NCBI RefSeq assembly: GCF_002288105.1
Contig: NZ_CP016774.1
Coordinates: forward strand, 62,001 to 126,000
DNA length: 64,000 bases
Direction: 5' to 3'
Source of the DNA: Candidatus Planktophila versatilis
GTDB lineage: Bacteria; Actinomycetota; Actinomycetes; Nanopelagicales; Nanopelagicaceae
Numbering within the stretch: position 1 is the stretch's first letter; every line of letters begins with the position of its first letter. Shown one piece after another: positions 1 to 7,462 of this stretch. The position numbers were made by a program, and so were the translations under genes. The notes under the pieces are model-generated. The model was given only the letters and a program-made list of their open reading frames with translations, was not told where the DNA came from and did no database searches.

Positions 1-383
1 GATGAGGTGGGATCACTTGCCTGGGTGTGGGCAGCGTGGGCACCGACTGCGATACGAATACGTGCATCTACTTCAGCTGGGCCGGCAGTGTCGAGAATGA
101 CATCGGTAAAACCCCAATCTGCAGCAAATGCAGATAGTCCACCTTCAGTAGTAATTGCAATGATCGGAGCGCCTACACCTGTTGTGGCAAGTAAACGTGT
201 GAGTGATTTAGCTGCTGGAAAATCACGACGGGCATCAATAAAGACGATATCCATTACCGGTGTATCAATCAGAACTGATGCTTCAAGGGGTGCCACCTTG
301 CAAGTGTGTTGCAAGAGGGCAAGTGCTGGCAGCACGTCAGCACTTGCTGCATGCGAATTTGTCAGTAGCAACACCTTGGCCAT
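1..383 (-). CDS. GlnR-like response-regulator transcription factor (partial, 3' end outside window)
   Basis: The 127 visible codons form the N-terminal receiver-like domain of an actinobacterial OmpR/GlnR-type regulator. The opening MAKVLLLTNSHAASADVLPA, the VFIDARRDFPAA strand and the TEGGLSAFAADWGFTDVIL segment match the paralogue that lies beside thioredoxin and DUF4395 genes in actinobacteria (Mycobacterium Rv0816c-Rv0818 region). The C-terminal winged helix lies beyond base 1. The ATG at 383 is 17 bases from the divergent thioredoxin start at 401, so both genes must have very short leaders. In this family the phosphoryl-accepting site is often degenerate, and nitrogen control is the usual role. 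Whether this copy is the nitrogen regulator cannot be judged from a half gene. Confidence 0.8.
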   Translation of the reverse strand, partial: MAKVLLLTNSHAASADVLPALALLQHTCKVAPLEASVLIDTPVMDIVFIDARRDFPAAKSLTRLLATTGVGAPIIAITTEGGLSAFAADWGFTDVILDTAGPAEVDARIRIAVGAHAAHTQASDPTS

Positions 384-400
384 TGTGTGAGAATACTCTT

Positions 401-814
401 GTGAAAACCTATCTTCCACTCGCGATTGTCATAGCCCTCTCAACGGCCTATGGCTTCTGGTGGAAGGCCAACCAGGGAGCAATCCGTACCAAGAAGGCGG
501 TTCCTGGCCATCGCTTGAATGCGCAGATCTTGGGTGAGGCACTGGGCGCTCGCGCCACCATGGTGCAGTTCTCATCAGCTTTCTGCACACCGTGCCGGGC
601 CACACACTCACTTCTCGCACAAATGGTGGAGAGCATGAGCGATGTGAAACACATTCAAGTCGATGCCGAATCCCACCTAGAACTAGTGCGGGAATTAGAT
701 ATTCGTTCAACTCCCACAACACTGTTCATCAATAGCCAAGGCATTGAAGTGGGTCGGGCAGCTGGCACACCCAAGCGCGATCAAGTCTTGGCCGCCCTTG
801 CCAACATCGCCTAA
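401..814 (+). CDS. Membrane-anchored thioredoxin-fold protein
   Basis: This is a 137-residue protein starting at GTG 401. Residues 4-20 form a hydrophobic N-terminal anchor. A thioredoxin fold follows, with the redox motif FCTPC (Cys62, Cys65) and the cis-proline loop STPT (Pro105). The family catalyses thiol-disulfide exchange. The anchor with no cleavage site suggests a tethered domain outside the membrane, like mycobacterial ThiX. It is followed by the membrane protein DUF4395, which carries its own CxxC, so the two may be redox partners (inference). An upstream in-frame extension to base 260 was not used because it lies antisense to the regulator and places the hydrophobic anchor internally. 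Confidence 0.85.
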   Translation: MKTYLPLAIVIALSTAYGFWWKANQGAIRTKKAVPGHRLNAQILGEALGARATMVQFSSAFCTPCRATHSLLAQMVESMSDVKHIQVDAESHLELVRELDIRSTPTTLFINSQGIEVGRAAGTPKRDQVLAALANIA

Positions 815-816
815 CC

Positions 817-829
817 GCGAATTATTCGC
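817..829. promoter_or_regulatory. Small perfect inverted repeat after the thioredoxin gene
   Basis: GCGAA-TTA-TTCGC forms a five-pair perfect inverted repeat three bases after the thioredoxin stop. The bases that follow are only weakly T-rich, so it is a poor terminator. It may be an operator or a weak 3' structure. Confidence 0.25.
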
Positions 830-842
830 AAGTGGTCTTTTG

Positions 843-858
843 TTAGGTGATTGCCTAA
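843..858. promoter_or_regulatory. Palindrome upstream of DUF4395-fur
   Basis: TTAGG-TGATTG-CCTAA is a perfect five-base inverted repeat ending nine bases before the DUF4395 ATG. The ends resemble halves of the DtxR/IdeR iron box, but the spacing is 16 rather than 19 bases, so regulator identity is uncertain. It lies in the promoter region of the small operon that includes fur. Confidence 0.3.
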
Positions 859-867
859 TCTTCACTC

Positions 868-1314
868 ATGTCTGAAGTATTAGATAACAAAGAAGTTGCA
901 AAGATCTATATCGATGCACGTGGTCCCCGTTTTGGTGCAACGATTACAACAATTGTTCTTGCCATCGCACTGGTTACCCAGAACAAGTGGGTCATAGTTG
1001 CGCAAGGTCTTGTCTTTCTGATTGGCGCAGTCAAAGGCCCACAGTTCACCCCTTATGGTCTGATCTTTAAGAACGTGATCAAGCCACGTCTGAATGGTGT
1101 GGCACCAACTGAAGATGTACGCCCACCCAAGTTTGCCCAAGCCGTTGGTTTTGTATTCGCACTTATTGCCGGCATCGCAGCATTTGCCGGTGCCGATCTG
1201 GTCTTTACTATCGCAGTGGGCGCAGCCCTTGCTGCTGCCATTCTTAATGCCGCCTTTAATTACTGCCTTGGCTGCGAGATGTACCTGCTGATAGTCCGCT
1301 TCACTTCCAAGTAA
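868..1314 (+). CDS. DUF4395 integral membrane protein
   Basis: This is a 148-residue protein with four predicted membrane segments (about 24-40, 41-57, 92-108 and 112-130). It has the signature NYCLGCEMY near the C-terminus, giving a CxxC pair at Cys133/Cys136. This is the hallmark of DUF4395, a membrane family of unknown biochemical function that in actinobacteria sits next to thioredoxin genes. The pairing with the anchored thioredoxin upstream supports a thiol-redox role at the membrane, but that is inferred. The FUR gene starts 26 bases after the stop, so the genes are probably co-transcribed. Confidence 0.85.
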   Translation: MSEVLDNKEVAKIYIDARGPRFGATITTIVLAIALVTQNKWVIVAQGLVFLIGAVKGPQFTPYGLIFKNVIKPRLNGVAPTEDVRPPKFAQAVGFVFALIAGIAAFAGADLVFTIAVGAALAAAILNAAFNYCLGCEMYLLIVRFTSK

Positions 1315-1340
1315 TAGGAAAAAGAAAGTAGACTTCAGTC

Positions 1341-1748
1341 ATGGCTGATAAGCATGAGCTCCATGAAAAAGGTTTACGTCTGACACCACAGCGTGAACTT
1401 GTTCTCGCTGCTGTGCGCGCACTTGGCCATGCAACCCCGGAAGAGGTAGCGGAAAAAGTACGCCAGACACATCCTGGAATTAATTTATCTACTGTTTATC
1501 GCAACCTAGAAACACTAGAAAATGTAGGACTTGTGCAGCACACCCACCTTGGCCACGGTGGTGCTACCTATCACGCGGCAGCAGAGCTCACCCATTTACA
1601 CCTTGTCTGTGGCACCTGCGGATCTGTGGGCGATGCACCAATCGATGTGGCAGCTAACTTTGTGCAGAATCTTTCTGATGACTTTGGTTTTAAAACTGAT
1701 GTCACACACTTTGCCATCTATGGCACATGTGCCACCTGTGTTAAGTAA
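1341..1748 (+). CDS. Fur-family metal-dependent repressor
   Basis: This is a 135-residue Fur family protein. The N-terminal winged helix includes RLTPQRELVLAAV and the recognition helix INLSTVYRNLETLE (residues 47-60). The dimerisation domain has the THLHLVCGTCG metal segment (His85, His87, Cys90, Cys93) and a second pair at Cys130/Cys133, together making the structural four-cysteine zinc site. The sequence cannot tell iron (Fur), zinc (Zur) or peroxide (PerR) sensing apart. It sits between DUF4395 and ygfZ in a tight operon. A Fur-type 7-1-7 palindrome lies elsewhere in the window, at 25589. Confidence 0.9.
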   Translation: MADKHELHEKGLRLTPQRELVLAAVRALGHATPEEVAEKVRQTHPGINLSTVYRNLETLENVGLVQHTHLGHGGATYHAAAELTHLHLVCGTCGSVGDAPIDVAANFVQNLSDDFGFKTDVTHFAIYGTCATCVK

Positions 1749-1753
1749 GAGCA

Positions 1754-2659
1754 ATGACTGCCGTATTTGTCGAAGATGGCCCCGATAAGGGTGCGATTTG
1801 GCATTTCGGTGAACCTAATAAAGAACAACGCGCACTTCTAGCGGGCGCCGCATGGGCAGACCTCTCGCATTTAGCTGTGGTTGCAGTGACAGGTGAAGAC
1901 CGCCTGAAATGGCTCCATGATTTAACAACACAGCATTTACTTGAGTTTGGTGTTGGAATCTGGACATCAGCGCTGATTTTAGATCCGCAAGGACATGTGG
2001 AATATCAATTCGCACTAGTCGATGATGCAACGACAACATTTATCGTCCTTGATCCACACTTTGCCCAAGGTTTGATTGCATACCTGAACAAGATGCGCTT
2101 TATGCTCAAAGTCGAAGTTCGCGATGCATCAGGTGAGTTTGCAGTATTACGAGCACCGGGCGCCGCAAATGAAGTGGGTGGACCTTTTGCACTTGTGCCA
2201 CGCGCAGAACTTGAAGATATGAAAAAAGCATTTGGCGCACATGCAACACAGGTGGGTACGTGGGCACTTGATGCTGAGCGCGTTGCAGCCGGGCGTCCTC
2301 GTCACGGAATTGATACTGATGCAAAGGCAATACCTAATGAACTTGGCTTCATCCATGGTGCCGTGCATATGAATAAGGGTTGCTATCGCGGACAAGAGAC
2401 AGTTGCCAAGGTATATAACTTAGGAAAACCACCACGTCGTTTAGTGATGTTGCATCTTGATGGTCACGCAGTTGTCATGCCGCCAACTGGAACACCGGTC
2501 ATGAACGGAGAAGTACAGGTGGGCTTTTTGGGCACCGTTGCTCGACACTTTGAACTCGGGCCCATTGCACTTGCCATCGTGAAGCGAAATACCCCGGTTG
2601 ATGCAGAATTAACGGTAGAAGGCGTGGCCGCTTCACAGCAGATCATCGTTGAGGCATAA
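1754..2659 (+). CDS. ygfZ: YgfZ/GcvT-like folate-binding protein
   Basis: This 301-residue protein has the YgfZ signature KGCYRGQE at residues 208-215. Its N-terminal half resembles the folate-binding fold of aminomethyltransferase GcvT. YgfZ proteins use tetrahydrofolate and the motif cysteine to help assemble or repair certain Fe-S enzymes in the cytosol. The ATG lies five bases after the fur stop. The synteny (GlnR-like, thioredoxin, YgfZ, FABP-like) matches the mycobacterial Rv0811c-Rv0818 neighbourhood. Confidence 0.9.
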   Translation: MTAVFVEDGPDKGAIWHFGEPNKEQRALLAGAAWADLSHLAVVAVTGEDRLKWLHDLTTQHLLEFGVGIWTSALILDPQGHVEYQFALVDDATTTFIVLDPHFAQGLIAYLNKMRFMLKVEVRDASGEFAVLRAPGAANEVGGPFALVPRAELEDMKKAFGAHATQVGTWALDAERVAAGRPRHGIDTDAKAIPNELGFIHGAVHMNKGCYRGQETVAKVYNLGKPPRRLVMLHLDGHAVVMPPTGTPVMNGEVQVGFLGTVARHFELGPIALAIVKRNTPVDAELTVEGVAASQQIIVEA

Positions 2660-2734
2660 GTGAAATTTCTTGGTCAGCTTTTTATTGTTGCCCTGGCTTG
2701 CCTTGCAATCATGTGGGCGGTGCGCAAGCTTTAA
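2660..2734 (+). CDS. Putative 24-residue membrane peptide
   Basis: A GTG directly follows the ygfZ stop, with GAGG about seven bases upstream inside ygfZ. It opens a 24-codon frame ending at TAA 2732-2734. The product is one hydrophobic helix (LFIVALACLAIMWAV) flanked by lysines near both ends, typical of a single-pass small membrane protein. No homologue is recognised. It could be chance, but the position, ribosome site and composition favour translation. Confidence 0.45.
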   Translation: MKFLGQLFIVALACLAIMWAVRKL

Positions 2735-2746
2735 GAGTTACTCTTA
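2732..2746. repeat. Inverted repeat between two small ORFs
   Basis: TAAGAG-TTA-CTCTTA is a perfect six-base inverted repeat overlapping the stop of the 24-residue ORF and ending four bases before the ATG at 2751. It could be a short hairpin coupling or separating translation of the two ORFs, or an operator. Confidence 0.3.
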
Positions 2747-2750
2747 GCCC

Positions 2751-2885
2751 ATGGAGTCCTTCACAACTGTGGTGCTGGCACTGGTCGCACTTGTAGTTGG
2801 CGTAGGACTCGTTGTTTATGGCGTCAAAGGGCGCAGACAATCTCAAGCTCGCGATGGACGCACATATAAGAGAGGCAGGCTCTAA
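2751..2885 (+). CDS. Small single-pass membrane protein, 44 residues
   Basis: ATG 2751 opens a 44-residue protein. It has one strong membrane helix (residues 5-24, TTVVLALVALVVGVGLVVYG) followed by a basic soluble tail rich in Arg, Lys, Gln and Gly. Its stop TAA shares one base with the ATG of the nitrobindin-like gene (TAATG), the same junction seen at the next gene boundary. This argues that the ORF is a genuine operon member. Function unknown; the topology suggests an N-terminal anchor with a cytosolic basic tail. Confidence 0.6.
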   Translation: MESFTTVVLALVALVVGVGLVVYGVKGRRQSQARDGRTYKRGRL

Positions 2886-3385
2886 TGGCCTTCACGATCC
2901 CAGAAGGTTTACATCCTGATCTCAATCCACTTGCTTGGATGGTCGGCACTTGGCGCGGTAAAGGTCGCGGTGAATACCCAACTATTCCCACCTTTGAATT
3001 TGCTCAAGAAGTCACCTTTAACCACGATGGGCGTCCATTTCTGAATTACTTCTCACGTTCCTGGATCATCGATGCTGAAGGAGAAATCATTCGCCCTGGT
3101 GCATCTGAAGTTGGTTTCTGGCGCGTGAAAGAAAAAAACGTTTTAGAAGTTGTTATTTCACATAACACTGGAATCTCTGAAGGCTGGGTCGGACAGTTTG
3201 ATGGTCCCAAGATTCAGTTAGTGATGGATCAAGGGTATTCAGCGCCTTCGGCAAAGATTGTGACAGCGGGTGTGCGCCTTTACGGCCTTGTTGCTGGCGA
3301 ACTTTTCTATGCCTATGACATGGCAGCAGAAGGTCAAGAGTTGCAGGCACATATCTGGTCCACCCTTGAGCGCCAGGTCGATTAA
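2885..3385 (+). CDS. Nitrobindin-like FABP-family heme-binding protein
   Basis: This is a 166-residue beta-barrel protein. It carries the family signature LAWMVGTWRGKGRGEYP (residues 16-32), a variant of GxWxGxGxGxYP. A histidine at position 156 (LQAHIWSTLER) is placed like the proximal heme ligand of bacterial and human nitrobindins. Nitrobindins bind ferric heme and react with nitric oxide or peroxynitrite. It overlaps both neighbours by one base (TAATG), so translation is coupled. The heme assignment follows from family knowledge and the conserved His. Confidence 0.85.
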   Translation: MAFTIPEGLHPDLNPLAWMVGTWRGKGRGEYPTIPTFEFAQEVTFNHDGRPFLNYFSRSWIIDAEGEIIRPGASEVGFWRVKEKNVLEVVISHNTGISEGWVGQFDGPKIQLVMDQGYSAPSAKIVTAGVRLYGLVAGELFYAYDMAAEGQELQAHIWSTLERQVD

Positions 3386-4305
3386 TGTCTGATGCAGTAC
3401 TGGCGCAGTATGTGCGAGACGGTGTTGTTGAATCAGAACACCGTGGGCATTTACTCGCACTGAACGCCGATGGTTCCGTTAATTTCTCTTTAGGCGATCC
3501 CAGCCATCTGATTTTTCCACGCTCAACCGTTAAATGTATTCAAGGTGCAGCGATGGTGCGTGCAGGTCTGAAGCTTGAACCACGGTTGTTAGCACTGGGT
3601 GCATCAAGTCACTCTGGTTCGGGTGCACATATTGCAGCTGTGAGAGAGATATTGGCGCTAGCAAAGCTTGATGAGAGTGCGTTGCAATGCGCACTTGATA
3701 AACCATTGGGTGAAGCAGAGCGCCGGGCATGGGGAGACGCACCTGCCACACGTATTGCCATGAACTGCAGTGGCAAGCATGCCGCCATGTTATTAACCTG
3801 TGTTACCAATAATTGGCCAACTGATAGTTACTTGGATGCCGCCCACCCGTTGCAGGTTGCCATTAAGAGTGAGCTAGCAACGCTGGCTGGTGAGAAGATC
3901 ACACTGACATCAACAGATGGTTGCGGGGCGCCATTGTTCTTACTCTCCGTTGCTGGTTTAGCACGAGCGATGAGAGCAATTACTATCTCAACAGTTAGTG
4001 CTCATCAATCTGTGATGGAAGCATCACGTGCTTTTCCTGAGATGGTGGCAGGTGTGGGGCGGCTGACAACACAGATGATTAGCGCTGTTCCGGGTCTTTA
4101 CATGAAAGATGGGGCAGAGGCTGTTGAAGTTGCAACGATGACTGATGGCCGCACACTTGTATTTAAAGTCTCAGATGGTTCACTGCGCCCCTTTAGAGTC
4201 TTAGTTCATGCGGGCCTTGCGAAGTTAGGTATTGATAGCCCCTATGAAGTCGAAAACGTGCTGGGTGGAAACACTGTTATCGGCACCATTCGCGCAACCT
4301 TTTAA
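3385..4305 (+). CDS. L-asparaginase II family protein
   Basis: This 306-residue protein belongs to the thermolabile asparaginase II family (Rhizobium type), not the common AnsA/AnsB fold. Family blocks seen are GASSHSGSGAH (72-82), NCSGKHAAML (127-136) and DGCGAP (178-183), containing the Ser/Lys/Cys residues of the active site. The reaction is hydrolysis of asparagine to aspartate and ammonia in the cytosol. The ATG overlaps the preceding stop. It closes the operon that begins downstream of the thioredoxin. Confidence 0.88.
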   Translation: MSDAVLAQYVRDGVVESEHRGHLLALNADGSVNFSLGDPSHLIFPRSTVKCIQGAAMVRAGLKLEPRLLALGASSHSGSGAHIAAVREILALAKLDESALQCALDKPLGEAERRAWGDAPATRIAMNCSGKHAAMLLTCVTNNWPTDSYLDAAHPLQVAIKSELATLAGEKITLTSTDGCGAPLFLLSVAGLARAMRAITISTVSAHQSVMEASRAFPEMVAGVGRLTTQMISAVPGLYMKDGAEAVEVATMTDGRTLVFKVSDGSLRPFRVLVHAGLAKLGIDSPYEVENVLGGNTVIGTIRATF

Positions 4306-4324
4306 TGGCGCGTACCCTTAAGGG

Positions 4325-5590
4325 GTGAACCGAACCAATCGCCGTGTTGCCACCTTGATGGTGCACACATCCCCGCTTGATCAAGCGGGTACGGGCGATG
4401 CCGGCGGAATGAATATCTATGTGGTTGAAGCAGCGCAGAATATGGCTGCTATGGGAGTTGCAGTAGATATTTTTACTCGCAGAACAAATAACCAGGTTGC
4501 AGATATTGTTGATGTTGCACCGGGTGTGAGAGTTATCCAACTTAATGTGGCCCCAGTCTCTGGTGTTACTAAAGAGCAGTTACCTAGTTACATTCCTGAA
4601 CTCTCGGTTGCCTTTAAGCAGGCCTTGCAAGCAGAGACTTATGATGTGATTCATTCCCACTATTGGATCAGCGGCAAGGTTGCGATGCCGGTTGCGAAAG
4701 AACTTGATATTCCCTTGATTCACACCATGCACACCATGGCGCGAGTGAAGAATTTGAATTTGGCTGAAGGAGAAAGCCCAGAGCCAATGATTCGCGTGCA
4801 GGGTGAGACCCAAGTGGTGGCAGCAGCCGATGCCCTGGTTGCAAATACCGATGCCGAAGCAGCATCCCTTGTTTCACTCTATGAAGCATGTCCTGACAAT
4901 GTCTCGGTGGTAAGCCCAGGAGTGAACCTGAAAGTCTTTACACCAGGTGCTGGTCGCGCCAGTGCACGCAAAGAGCTAGGCCTTGATCCTGATGCTCACA
5001 TCATTACCTTTGTGGGTCGCATTCAGCCACATAAGGGACCTGAAGTATTAATTCGCGCAATTGCAGAGATGGTTTCACACTCTAAGCACCTGCGTCCTAA
5101 GTTAATTACCAACATTATTGGCGGCGCCTCTGGTGCTAACCAATCTGAAGTTGAGCGCCTTACTGAACTTGTTTCCTGGCTTGGAATATCTGATGTGGTG
5201 CGCTTTGCACCACCTGTTCCACGCACAGATTTACCACAGTGGTATCGCGCCGCAGATTTAGTCTGCGTGCCAAGCTACTCAGAAAGTTTTGGTCTAGTTG
5301 CACTGGAAGCACAAGCATGTGGCACACCTGTGGTGGCAACAGCTGTTGGCGGCCTTCGCACAGCAGTTGCCGACGGCATCTCTGGCGTATTAGTTGATGG
5401 TCATAATCCACGTGCCTGGTCATCTGTCTTTGCTCGACTATTGCAAGAACCACAACGTCGCGTGCTCTTATCGATGGGGGCGATCGAACATGCTTCTCAC
5501 TTCGGCTGGGATGCCACATCTCGTGGAACACTTGATATCTACGACCGAGTCTTATCTGCTCGTCGTGATGCACAGAAGCACATTGGCTAA
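4325..5590 (+). CDS. mshA: D-inositol-3-phosphate glycosyltransferase (mycothiol step 1)
   Basis: MshA transfers GlcNAc from UDP-GlcNAc to 1L-inositol-1-phosphate, the first committed step of mycothiol synthesis. This 421-residue GT4 enzyme has the N-terminal HTSPLDQAGTGDAGGMNIYV block (14-33) and the C-terminal nucleotide-sugar motif ESFGLVALE (320-328, the Ex7E glutamates). The GTG at 4325 is embedded in AAGGGGTG, which itself looks like a Shine-Dalgarno sequence. Initiation slightly downstream, at the ATG of LMVHTS, is therefore also possible. MshA-YbjN-GpmA order is the same as in mycobacteria. Mycothiol marks the host as actinobacterial. Confidence 0.95.
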   Translation: MNRTNRRVATLMVHTSPLDQAGTGDAGGMNIYVVEAAQNMAAMGVAVDIFTRRTNNQVADIVDVAPGVRVIQLNVAPVSGVTKEQLPSYIPELSVAFKQALQAETYDVIHSHYWISGKVAMPVAKELDIPLIHTMHTMARVKNLNLAEGESPEPMIRVQGETQVVAAADALVANTDAEAASLVSLYEACPDNVSVVSPGVNLKVFTPGAGRASARKELGLDPDAHIITFVGRIQPHKGPEVLIRAIAEMVSHSKHLRPKLITNIIGGASGANQSEVERLTELVSWLGISDVVRFAPPVPRTDLPQWYRAADLVCVPSYSESFGLVALEAQACGTPVVATAVGGLRTAVADGISGVLVDGHNPRAWSSVFARLLQEPQRRVLLSMGAIEHASHFGWDATSRGTLDIYDRVLSARRDAQKHIG

Positions 5591-6070
5591 ATGTCCCTGA
5601 ACCCAGCTGTTGTCATTGAAGATTTCCTGGAATCACATGATCTTGATTTTGAGCGCAGCAATGAAAAGACCTTCATGGTCACTTTGCCTGGAGAGAAGAA
5701 GCTGCAGACTCATTGCGCGCTGATCATTGGTGATCACTCTTTAAGCATTAACGCTTTTGTGATTCGCAAACCTGATACCCACGAAGATGCGGTGCATAAG
5801 TGGTGCATGGCAAAAAATGCCCAGATGTATGGCATTGCATTTGCCATTAATGAATTGGGAGACATCTACCTGGTGGGGCGTTTGCCGCTAGCGGCTGTGA
5901 GCGCGTTAGAGATAGATCGCATTATTGGTTCAGTGCTGCAGTATTCAGATTCATCATTTAACCCACTGCTCGAACTTGGCTTTGCAGATGCGATCCGGCG
6001 CGAGTGGGCTTGGCGAGTCAGTCGCGGAGAATCACTGGCAAATCTTGAGGCATTTACCCATCTCATTTAA
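5591..6070 (+). CDS. YbjN-domain protein
   Basis: This 159-residue cytosolic protein has the YbjN fold (class I secretion-chaperone-like). Typical blocks are the acidic N-terminal helix, the central alternating strands and AFAINELGDIYLVGRLPL. Its ATG directly follows the mshA stop with no spacer, so it is translated from the same message. YbjN proteins have no settled biochemical role. In actinobacteria this position next to mshA is conserved (Mycobacterium Rv0487). Confidence 0.8.
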   Translation: MSLNPAVVIEDFLESHDLDFERSNEKTFMVTLPGEKKLQTHCALIIGDHSLSINAFVIRKPDTHEDAVHKWCMAKNAQMYGIAFAINELGDIYLVGRLPLAAVSALEIDRIIGSVLQYSDSSFNPLLELGFADAIRREWAWRVSRGESLANLEAFTHLI

Positions 6071-6075
6071 TTATT

Positions 6076-6094
6076 TCTTCTCATCATGAGAAGA
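6076..6094. promoter_or_regulatory. 19-bp perfect palindrome upstream of gpmA
   Basis: TCTTCTCATCATGAGAAGA has nine-base perfect arms around one central base. It fills most of the 31-base ybjN-gpmA gap. As RNA it would fold into a seven-pair stem with a five-base loop. As DNA it looks like a dimeric repressor site. No T-run follows, so it is not a convincing terminator. Confidence 0.45.
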
Positions 6095-6101
6095 TAGCCA
6101 C

Positions 6102-6851
6102 ATGTCACACTCCACACTCATCCTCTTGCGCCATGGCGAATCCGAATGGAATGCCTTGAATCTCTTCACCGGTTGGGTCGATGTCAGACTTTCAACCAAG
6201 GGTGAAGCAGAAGCTGCGCGTGGTGGAAAGTTATTGGCAGAGCGCGGACTTTTACCTGATGTTGTCCACACTTCACTCTTGCGCAGAGCTATTCACACTT
6301 CACAGTTGGCACTCGATGCTTGTGATCGCCACTGGATTCCAGTTAAACGTTCCTGGCGCCTCAATGAACGCCACTACGGCGCACTACAAGGCAAAGATAA
6401 AGCGCAAACTTTGGCTGAATATGGGGAAGCACAATTCACGCTTTGGCGCCGCTCCTTTGACACACCACCACCGCTGATTGAAAAAGGCTCGAAGTATTCC
6501 CAAGATTCAGATGCCCGCTATGCCGGCCTTGGCTCTGATTTGCCCATGACTGAATGCCTGAAAGATGTCGTGGTGCGGATGGTTCCTTATTGGGAACAAG
6601 AAATTGTGCCTGATCTAAAGGAGGGCAAAGTAGTTCTAGTTACCGCCCACGGTAATTCACTGCGTGCGCTGGTTAAGCACCTTGAAGGTATTAGCGATGA
6701 AGATATTGCCGGACTTAATATCCCCACTGGAATCCCACTGCTCTATGAACTAGATGAGCAGATGCGCCCAGTGAAAAAAGGCGGAGAGTACTTAGATCCA
6801 GCGGCAGCCGCAGCTGCTATTACAGCTGTTGCGAATCAGGGTAAGAAGTAG
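6102..6851 (+). CDS. gpmA: 2,3-bisphosphoglycerate-dependent phosphoglycerate mutase
   Basis: This 249-residue cytosolic glycolytic enzyme interconverts 3- and 2-phosphoglycerate. The phosphohistidine motif [10 protein letters not shown] (His11) opens the protein. [12 protein letters not shown], the [12 protein letters not shown] substrate segment and the second catalytic His183 in [10 protein letters not shown] are all intact. Length and order are standard for dPGM. The gene ends one base before the convergent lipoprotein gene. Confidence 0.97.
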   Translation: MSHSTLILLRHGESEWNALNLFTGWVDVRLSTKGEAEAARGGKLLAERGLLPDVVHTSLLRRAIHTSQLALDACDRHWIPVKRSWRLNERHYGALQGKDKAQTLAEYGEAQFTLWRRSFDTPPPLIEKGSKYSQDSDARYAGLGSDLPMTECLKDVVVRMVPYWEQEIVPDLKEGKVVLVTAHGNSLRALVKHLEGISDEDIAGLNIPTGIPLLYELDEQMRPVKKGGEYLDPAAAAAAITAVANQGKK

Positions 6852-6852
6852 G

Positions 6853-7347
6853 TTAGGGCGTAACGCTTGCGTAATCATCACGCTTATCGCGAATGATGAC
6901 GTTGGTAGTGACAACACCGGCGCGCGCAAATGCCAGTGAAAGCTTCACATTATTGCCAGCTTTTGCTCCAACGCCGATAAAGACTGCCTTTGTTGTTGCA
7001 ACGTCTCCTTCAAAGCGTACTGGCTTATTCTGATCAAGGTTTTGTTCACCTGTAATTGCAGCCGCCACGTTATTAACTGAGATTCCCAGCAGTGCATCGC
7101 GCTCTTCTGAGTAGTTAATAATCGTTCCGACAACAACGGCTGAGCCATCTTCAGTTGCCACAAGAAGTAAGTTGGTAACAGAGATGTTATTTCCTTCGTT
7201 TTTGATCATAATCTCAGCACCGTCTGTCACTTTCTTAACCAGGCGCGTTGCAGCGTTGGGCCCGGAACCTGAACATGCGGTGAGTGAGAGAGCCAATGCA
7301 ACAGCTGTGAATGCAAGAGAAATATTCTTGAAATGTGTTCGGCTCAT
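6853..7347 (-). CDS. LpqE-like lipoprotein
   Basis: This 164-residue exported lipoprotein has a signal peptide (residues 1-24) ending in lipobox LTAC with acceptor Cys25. The mature part is a small beta-rich domain of the DUF461/PCuAC type. Divergent placement next to carD-ispD matches Mycobacterium lpqE (Rv3584) beside carD (Rv3583c), which is the main reason for the name. The metal-binding His/Met set of true PCuAC copper chaperones is not evident, so a copper role should not be assumed. Confidence 0.75.
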   Translation of the reverse strand: MSRTHFKNISLAFTAVALALSLTACSGSGPNAATRLVKKVTDGAEIMIKNEGNNISVTNLLLVATEDGSAVVVGTIINYSEERDALLGISVNNVAAAITGEQNLDQNKPVRFEGDVATTKAVFIGVGAKAGNNVKLSLAFARAGVVTTNVIIRDKRDDYASVTP

Positions 7348-7363
7348 GGCGAAATTATCTCAT

Positions 7364-7384
7364 GTGAAATAAGCCTTATTTCAC
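7364..7384. promoter_or_regulatory. Perfect 9+9 palindrome in the lpqE-like/carD gap
   Basis: Arms GTGAAATAA and TTATTTCAC are separated by three bases. It lies 17 bases upstream of the lipoprotein start (minus strand) and about 80 bases upstream of carD, in the shared divergent promoter region. The form suggests a dimeric operator or a stable mRNA hairpin in the lipoprotein leader. Confidence 0.45.
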
Positions 7385-7462
7385 GCCGCTTTACGCCGAT
7401 AACCCGGGGTTTTCTATGTCGGTGATGGCTGGTAGAATTGACCCTCTACCGAAGGGCAATAC

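Noticed and set aside
4315-4324. CCCTTAAGGG palindrome before mshA
   Set aside because: It has no loop and overlaps the ribosome site. Ten-base self-complementarity is too short to claim an operator.
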